Origin: Durusdinium trenchii
Lineage: Eukaryota; Sar; Dinophyceae; Suessiales; Symbiodiniaceae
Direction of reading: 5' to 3'
Assembly (NCBI GenBank): GCA_963970005.1
Contig: CAXAMN010021573.1
Coordinates: 877,599-941,598 of the forward strand
Length of the DNA stretch: 64,000 bases
The first letter of the stretch is position 1. Every line of letters starts with the position of its first letter. This document shows positions 56,716-64,000 of the stretch, piece by piece. The notes beneath the pieces were generated by a model. That model was given only the letters and a program-made list of their open reading frames with translations, ran no database searches and was not told the DNA's origin. Made by a program: the position numbers and the translations under genes.

Positions 56716-59700
56716 TTAATTACACCTCCAACCCCATCCAGAATGGCAACCGAGCCCCACACTCCCCACACCTATCATGGTCCGTGACCATCTCTCAGAT
56801 CTCATTCTTCCAACCCCCCTCCTGCTGCTCATGCTGTCTTCTGACCTTGAGCCCCGATGAAGGGAGTGGAGCAGTCTGTGGATACTTCAACACTGCGACA
56901 TACTGCTACAGTGTCTCTTCCTAGCGCTTCCAAGGGTTGTGGCCATGAAGACCTGAGAAGTGTAGGCCAGGTAAAAAAGAGTTGTCACGGTACATTCTTC
57001 CGACACGCACGCACGCACGCGCACACGCACACAGTGCCTTCCACATCCTTCTGCATCATGCTGTGTTCACTGTCCACATATCGTGTTTGTATGTATACTG
57101 TTTACATGCATCGGTCATCTGGTATTCCTACATAGACCTTTCCTACCTTCCCTAAGCAAGTCTCTCTAGGACTTTGAAACCTTTCATGCATCGCTCTGAG
57201 ACAGGGTATCATATTATCACCACTCCAGTCCCGAACACACCGAGAAATCTCTGAGATCACTTGGATCGCCCGGCACCAAACTGCTGCGCGACATACTGCC
57301 ATCAGCTCGACCTGGCAGTGGAGGACACTTCAGAGGAGACCTCCAAGTGTGGCAAACGCTGTCCAAGAGCTGAGTGATCTCCCCTGCTCTGGAGGCCGAA
57401 GTATCCAAAGACAATCCAAAACATGATGCCACTTTTGTTGCTCAAAAGTCAAAAAGGTTGCGGGTCAGTGACTAGTTCCCCCTCAAAGCAGTATTAGAAG
57501 AGCGACCAAAGATCGGGGTCGAAGCCGCTTCACCGGCAAGACCATCTTGGAACCAACCCCTAGAGGTCCAGTCTGAGCTGTCGCTCCAAACCTGGTCTGA
57601 CCTCCTTGAGTGGTGCTGGGGTGTATGACCAAACTCCAGTAAAGTGAGATCATAATTGACCTGTAGGGTATTTGGAAGCAATATCAAAGCTATGGCTGAT
57701 TCGACTACCGCTTCAGCTGCGTGCCAATGTCATCAACCAATGTCGTGCACCTTGACTTCTGCATTGGCTGCCAGCTTCCTGCAGCACCAGAGTCGAACTC
57801 GTTGTGGTCTGAAATCCCAACCATATTCATCCTTGGAATCCACGGGTCACCAAGGGGTGGTGTTTAGTCACTAAGTGAGTGGATAATGGGCACCCCTAAC
57901 CATGGATCGCACCCCTTTGTGACTACTGGAATGTCCACAGTCTTCATTGAACCATTATGTAATTTGTTTTCTGTTCTGTGACATTCTGTAGCTATTGCGC
58001 CATTTTAGCGAGCAAGAACGCGCAGCACACATAGATATGTATATATATGTATATGTATTTCAGTCTCTACAATATGTTGACCCACAATGCAATCGCCACA
58101 GTCTCAAACCAACATGACAATCCTCGATGGGTTCTGAAAGTGACGTTTTCTTTTGCAACCCGCACCGCAGTAAGGGTTCCCGCTGTCCTCCTCCCGCCAG
58201 TCGCCCCGGCGGAAGGTCGCCAAGGGCATGGTACGGCGGAGCACCTCACCTGATCGCAAATAATAGTAGATAAATCCGTTGTTGGTCTCCGTGAAAAACA
58301 AGAATAGCGGGAAGAACTAGCACGGGTACAACGGTTGCTTCCGATGTTGTATTAAAATATAGTTGGGGGTGTGTATTCAAAATTCGCGAGACCTCTCAGG
58401 CGTTCCGAACTCCCTGGAAGGTTCAGAAGATAGACCATCATCCAAAAGCCAGTGGTGGGAGATCTCCTACAATACAATACACAACCAATACATATAGTAT
58501 TGTATAATATATATATATACACTGCGTACTTCTATGTCAATGTCCATGCCTGACAGCGCTTCTCTCTGTGCTGGGCTCAGGTCTCCCGAGTGACAGCACA
58601 TACTTCCCTCCTTGGCATATTAAACAAAAAAACGTAACCGTTGTGTAGTCTGGGAGTGTGTAAACATGAGGTCAACTGGTCTTCATTATGTTTTTGTTCT
58701 AGTCTTCCTATACTAGTGTTCTTTGGAAGGGTTTATTCGTTCTGAGACACTCATAGAAACATGTGGTATGCTTTATGTGCCCATCCCGTGCATATGTGAT
58801 CTGTAAGTCCTTGAAGCATAACCCCTCTCAGAACTCTTGAATCCCAACTTTGGGCACCCTCGAACCCACAAAGAAACAAACAAAAACAACAAACATAACC
58901 AAACCAAACCAAATCAAACCAAAACACCTACCAAACCAGAAAACCATATAAACTTGAGCCCATGGACTCCTATGGGGTCCATGGTGACCAGAACAAAATG
59001 CATCTAAGAGCCACACCATCCTCAGCGCGTGAGCTCTCCCGTGAGAGTCGGGACATTGGAGTGACTGACCTCAGGTCGATGGGGCAAAGTTGGAACCTTA
59101 TTAAACTAAAAAACCGGCCCCTGCTATGGAGGGTCCAACCCCTGTCATGGAGGGCCCAAGGATTCTTGGGGTAGGAAGATTCCCAACCAATGGGTTTGGT
59201 CTACTTTCCAAACCTTCCAGGGGGTCGTTGCCTGAAGGGTATCCCATTAATTTGGGTCGCTTCACCAACCGCCCCGCACCAGTGCTTCACAGAGACAGTG
59301 TAAAAAAACCTCCATAATCACTCTATTGTTGGACCGGACCCTCTTACACTTTGTTTAGTTATATTATGCATTTCTTACAATTTGCAAGCATTGTTGGAGA
59401 TCTTTTTGCACCCCTTGAAATTGTAGATGTTTCAGGGTGTCCAAACTACACTAATTTGCAGGCCTTTTGCAATTGCAACCAGCTGACTCATATGCCGCCA
59501 AAAAATATACATTTGCAACTAGCTGATGCATATGATGCAACCATGAAAGAAAGATTAAGACATCTACTGTAATTCTAGTAGGTCCGAAACCGCCTCTTTC
59601 ATAGATCTTAGATAACATATAGTTGTCAAACATTAAGGCATACTTGTTCAAACGTTTAAGGGAGTGCTATGTGGCAGCTATGTAGCGTTATGTACGCGCT

Positions 59701-61076
59701 AAGCCGCTAAGTTGGTTAACTTTGTAAAAAAACAATGTTTATGAGGGCAGAAAGTCGTCTCACATGTGCGTTTTTGGTTGCCCTGTGGCGTACAAACAAA
59801 GCAATGCCAGCGTCGTTTGCCCAACTCATGCAAGCGTTTTCCCGAGTACCCTTTAAAACCACTGCCCAGTTGAGAAAAATGCATGTCGGAAAACCCATCA
59901 ATAGGGTTTATATGCGTTTAATTACTCTAACTCTACCGCCTTATTTAGTTGTCAGTCTAATGAACAATCACAATTTTATTAATAGAGGTTTTTGTTTGCA
60001 AAGGAAAAAGGAGCGATCCTTCGATCTGGAATTGTGTTTTCTTTCAATTTTAGTTACGCGTTTAGTAAAGTCTTTTTAATTAGACGTGACTTTTCAGTCT
60101 TGAAGCTCTTCCCACATTTCAATCTTTCCAGGTCCAGAAGATGGATAGATTTGTTTTTTAGTAAGGGGCAAGGGATTAGCAAAGAAGGACGAGCACTCCA
60201 GGATCGAAGAAGAAAAGTATATAGAAAACACCAATGCCCTAAGACAGTAGGAAATGCAATCGAGGTCTGTGCCCCACGGGCGAACGGAATCGCCCAAAGC
60301 ACGTGTCCGCCAGTGTATGCGTTGATGCAGCCTCAAGCGTGCTGTCACCACAAACAGCTGGGAAACCAAAGCCGCATTCGTGGCCTTCCAGGCATGGCGC
60401 GCAGCACAGATCTCCAGTGGAACATGTGTATTTCAAATAGGAAACAGCCAACTAAGTACACCTTTTTCTTGAGCCAAATGTAACGCGTGAAGTAGACATG
60501 ACTATGTACAAGCGGTGAAAAAACCCCCCGCGGCGCCGCCAGGTCACTGGCAGCACCGAAGAGGCAGAAGTGCAGCCATCATAGACCTTGGGACAGGCTG
60601 CAATGCTATGTACAATATGCATGACCTACGAATGCGTTGTTGTAATGGAGAAAGTTGCAAGAGAGGTTCGGCTCCTTTTGCGCTCGTAGCGGGAAGCTGC
60701 AAAACAAAATGCACGGCTTAGGTTTCCACCTAGCATCACGGGAGCAATACCACTCCAATCAAGATGCCATAGGTGACTTGCACCGTGAATTATTATAGAC
60801 AAAATGATTGCACTAGGCATGCCAGCCAAAATGGACACGGCAAACCTTCCGGTTCGCAACGCTGTTGAAACAGTTAGCCCAAAAGATGAAAGACGGCTAA
60901 CGTTCCCGTTAGCGTAGCGAGCTTGAAACTCCAATACTTCACATACTAGAATGAGAAAGAAAGCGTTCCGGCTAACGTTCCCGCTAGCATGGAAGATACA
61001 CACTCTGATGGCCGATAAGGATCTATGGGTCCCACTCCCAGTACCATCCCCGGGAGGCAGTCCATTTCCACGAAAA
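56716..61076. other. no supported gene
   Basis: TA and CACG tracts, plus an AT-rich patch at 59.6-60.1 kb with different base composition. GGCTAACGTTCCCG occurs twice (about 60897 and 60969), 72 bp apart. Nothing convincingly coding until the stop codon at 61077. Confidence 0.5.
57003..57031 (+). repeat. CACG/CA tract
   Basis: CACGCACGCACGCACGCGCA followed by more CA units. Confidence 0.85.
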
Positions 61077-64000
61077 GCTCTAAGATCCGGACCATTCTCG
61101 GTCGCCGTAGTAAACCCGCTCCTGGGCAGGCTTACCCTTACCCTTCTCCTTGCCCTTCTCTTTGCCTTGCCCCTTGTATGGCTCGGACTTATACTGCCCT
61201 TTCTGCGGCTCATACTTGCCCTTGCCCTTCGGCTGAATGTCGCTCTTGCCCTTGCCTTTGGCCTTGGCTGCGCCCTTCATTGCAATGTCCTGGGCAATGG
61301 TGCGCTCCGGCGGCCCGACCACGGCATCAGAAGAGCTTCCGGCTGCGCCCTTTCCCTCCGAGGGCTTCGGCACCACTCGCCACTGGTGTGCGGCTGGCGC
61401 CCATGGGCGCGGGCGATCAGACTTGCCCTTGCCCTTCCCCTTGCGGGATTGGGTCCGCTGCTGGAGGCGCTGCTCGTGATAGGTAGGGCAGTCAATCTTG
61501 TAGTGTGGCCCCCCGCACACGAAGCAGCCGGAGGCTGGAGCTTTTCCTTTGCCTTTGCCCTTCTTGGCTTTATGCTCGGCCTGGTCAACGGGAAAGAATC
61601 CAGATCGAAGATTCTGGTTCGCCGTCGACTTGCGAGACACCGCGCTGACCTCCCCTCGATCACCTTCAAGCTGTGCCCAAATTCATTTGCAGCGTCGGGC
61701 CAGTTCAATCGGGCGAAGGACACAAGATCTTTGAGGATGTTCTCGGCCGAGCCTTCCGGCTGGCATTGCTTATCGTTCCAGCCGATGATCACGGGCGGAG
61801 GCTGATTCTTCTGCAAGATTGCAAAGTCGACGTACGTGGCAAACTGCGCCAAGGTCAAGAACCGGCATTTGTGTGTCACGAACGCCTCATCAGCCAAATC
61901 GACAGGATCGTCGTCACCCCGGTCAAGCTTCAAAATGAAGCAGAGACGGGTTGCACGAGCTTGCTCATCCGCAGCCTGGTCATCCTTTCCAGTGCCCTTT
62001 CCCTTCTTGCCTTTCCTCTGCTCGGCTGTTCTTCCAAGCTTCGGATTCATGCTTCGTCCGAGCCGCTGCAGGAAATCGAGTGCATCGGGCGTGAGATTCG
62101 CCCTTGCACAATTTACCGCATAAAATGGGTCGGTTTCCAGCCTCTCACGAAGGGTTGCGGCACCACGTTTCTTGGCTTGACGAATGTGGGCTTTCGCGTT
62201 GTCACGAAGGACTCCGAAGGCAGATCGGGCACCGCGGCGTTCAGTGTCGCCGGCTTCAGCTGCGGATTTGGTTTGTCTTGCTTTCCTCGGGATCCGCTTG
62301 ATGAGGTCTTCGATCACACAAGTGGTGTTCTGAAGATCTGCCTCAGCCTGTGCCCTGGCCGCTTCTGTGGCAATCCTGGCGTCCGGCCACACCGTCAGGT
62401 GGGCTTTGCAGTAGTCGCACTTGATCCCTCCCTGCCAATTCTCATTTCCGCAGAGCGGAGTGCGACACTTCTCCACAGGGATCCGAAGGATCACGTTGAT
62501 GGCAACATCCTTGGGCTCGAGATCATAGTTGTCTTGCCCACGCGCCCACGGACGATTCCGGTTGTGGTGCGCGCTCCTCAGCCCCGCGATGTCAGAGTTC
62601 TGGACAATCGCACATGGGGCGAGCATGTAGCCCTTCAACTCGCAAGACTCAGCCTCAGTTCCCGGCTGCGCCTTCCGGCGAGCGTCGGTTTGGGCAAGTT
62701 CATCGATGACCCCTTCGAGCTCACGGGGTGGTCGAACGATGTTCACTGCACCCTTGACGATCTTGGACTGGACGTCCGCCCAGTTGTCGACCAACATAAA
62801 ATTTTTCATCATCCCGAGTCGGGAGAGCTGATACTGGGCCGGTGCTGCAGGGTGATTCGGATCGGCATCCTGAAATTCCTTGAGGCTGGAATGATAATCA
62901 CTCCGGAATTTCGGATAGGCTGGATTTGCCCAAGCGAACGATGCATCCCGTGCGTTACACGCAAACATCAGATGTTTATTGCTAATCCAATCCGGAGAAA
63001 GGATAGCTGCATCGGTGCGGAAGAGCCTCACACCCTCCTGAAGCATTAGCTCGGTGTCAAATGCCAGGTAAATGGGTTGACCGGCTCGCGTTCCCGCGAG
63101 CTTGCGCATATTCGCGACCCATGGCGGAGTGACCGTGAAATAATTGTGTCCTCTCCCCGTTTTTCGGGGGAAGCCGCCAACCACGAGGCCATTCTTAATG
63201 ATATCGCTGCAGCCGCGAAAATCAGTCGAATGGTAGACCACCCTTGGGAACGTGGTATAACTGTGGGACGTCTCAGGGTCACAGTTGAACCTTGGGTGAT
63301 AGCCTCGGTCGAGCTTGTCCACGTCGAACTCGTCGTCCAACGTATAGATCTCCTGACAAATGGCTCGGTTCCCGATGCGTTCAATGACCCAATCTTTGTG
63401 GCCCTGAACAGCTTTCACTGCTGTTGGTTCCCACGGCATACCTTTCCAGGTAGCTCCCTCGACCCCTCCCGGCAAACAGACTCGAAGTTTGAATCGCCGG
63501 TCGTCGTTGTTCCGAATGCAGAGGAGTACCTCAAACTCTTGGAGGTTGGCAATCTCGTCTTTGAGATGCCTCATCAAGCCCTTCCAGTCTTTGGACCCGT
63601 CGTCATTGAAGGCGGTAGTGGGCTTCCTCCTCTGCTCTTGCACACCTCGCAGGTGATTCGAGAAGCTGTGAGAAATCTCAGTCAGCCGGTCGTCCATTGG
63701 TCGCACAGGCACTTTCAACATGTGCTCTGGTCCGATGTATGATTGGACGCCTGGCTGCAAGTGCAATGGGATGTCCTTCTCATGGGTGTCGTCATATTTC
63801 ACGATCCTTTGCACTTTGCGCCTCTGCTCGCCCCCCGGAGGCTTGGGCATCTTCTTCGTGGCGACTTTCGCTGCCGCTCCAACTGATGAAGATTCCGGCA
63901 AGCCTTCCGGCTTGCGTTTTTCACCCGCAGAGGGCTGATCCTCCTCATCATCATCGATGATCTCGACCTCGTCGTCCGCCCCATAATCGGGCATTTCTTC
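61077..64000 (-). CDS. Tpt1/KptA-like phosphotransferase domain protein with zinc ribbon and zinc knuckle (partial, one frame change)
   Basis: An open frame runs from the right edge (it continues past the first ATG at 63994) down to about 61656. Residues numbered from that ATG: an acidic N-terminus (DDEVEIIDDDEEDQ); VKAVQGHKDWV with His199; VVYHSTDF (254-257); NGLVVGG...GRGHNYFT with Arg281 and His283; and LFRTD with Arg326. This is the order of conserved elements in Tpt1/KptA RNA 2'-phosphotransferases (QGH, YHGT, R.HVH, R), which transfer a splice-junction 2'-phosphate to NAD. A zinc-ribbon pattern follows (C510, C515, C526, C529). At the C-run 61652-61655 the sensible frame shifts by one; the new frame (to TAG at 61077-61079) gives GKGKGK linkers and a knuckle CFVCGGPHYKIDC (61488-61526). 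The frame change is an indel, sequencing error or unseen intron. Whether the enzyme is active is unknown. Confidence 0.7.

Noticed and set aside
61673-63049. 458-codon plus-strand ORF
   Set aside because: Antisense to the phosphotrans­ferase-domain gene, whose motifs lie on the minus strand.
1-64000. CRISPR arrays, rRNA, tRNA and the dinoflagellate spliced-leader sequence
   Set aside because: No regularly spaced identical repeats, no rRNA-like blocks and no spliced-leader-like match were noticed on reading. tRNA genes cannot be ruled out without a covariance-model scan.

Overview
The window looks like nuclear DNA of a dinoflagellate, most likely Symbiodiniaceae. Three things support this. 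Coding exons are short and scattered. Introns use GC-AG and apparently GA-AG splice sites as well as GT-AG. The recognisable proteins belong to types that are amplified in those genomes: single-ORF Ty1/copia polyproteins, GKGK-rich zinc-knuckle proteins and Trp/Pro/Ala-rich multicopy proteins. Most of the sequence is non-coding and full of small dispersed repeats and TA tracts. No bacterial operon, rRNA, tRNA or CRISPR array was recognised.

Layout. (1) 7.6-10.9 kb, minus strand: exons of the N-lobe of an AGC/PKG-like protein kinase (Gly-rich loop, catalytic Lys, helix-C Glu, DHPFI segment). (2) 11-25 kb: mostly repeats, with a two-exon plus-strand gene fragment at 20.1-20.8 kb and a few weak exons. 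(3) 25.9-36.7 kb, minus strand: a compact cluster of intron-rich genes. The best is an 8-exon, 831-codon gene (29153-32389) whose splice phases all close. On one side lies a transposase-like multicopy gene (25.9-29.1 kb), on the other a second acidic, EAPKPAD-repeat gene (33.6-36.7 kb). (4) 36788-42574: a complete Ty1/copia retrotransposon with identical 79-bp LTRs, a GGGTC target duplication, PBS, PPT and one 1807-codon Gag-Pol ORF. (5) 43.8-47 kb: weak minus-strand exons. (6) 50.3-52.1 kb, minus strand: exons of cyclic-nucleotide-binding domains. (7) 56.1 kb: a candidate plus-strand exon. (8) 61.1-64.0 kb, minus strand: a long ORF with a Tpt1/KptA-type phosphotransferase domain, a zinc ribbon and, across a one-base frame change, a zinc knuckle; it runs off the right edge.

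The cyclic-nucleotide-binding exons (50-52 kb) and the kinase exons (7-11 kb) lie on the same strand in the order expected for a cGMP-dependent protein kinase. They could be one gene of more than 44 kb with the gene cluster and the retrotransposon inside its introns, or two separate genes. All exon joins were made by eye from frame, splice-site and motif agreement, and need transcript evidence.
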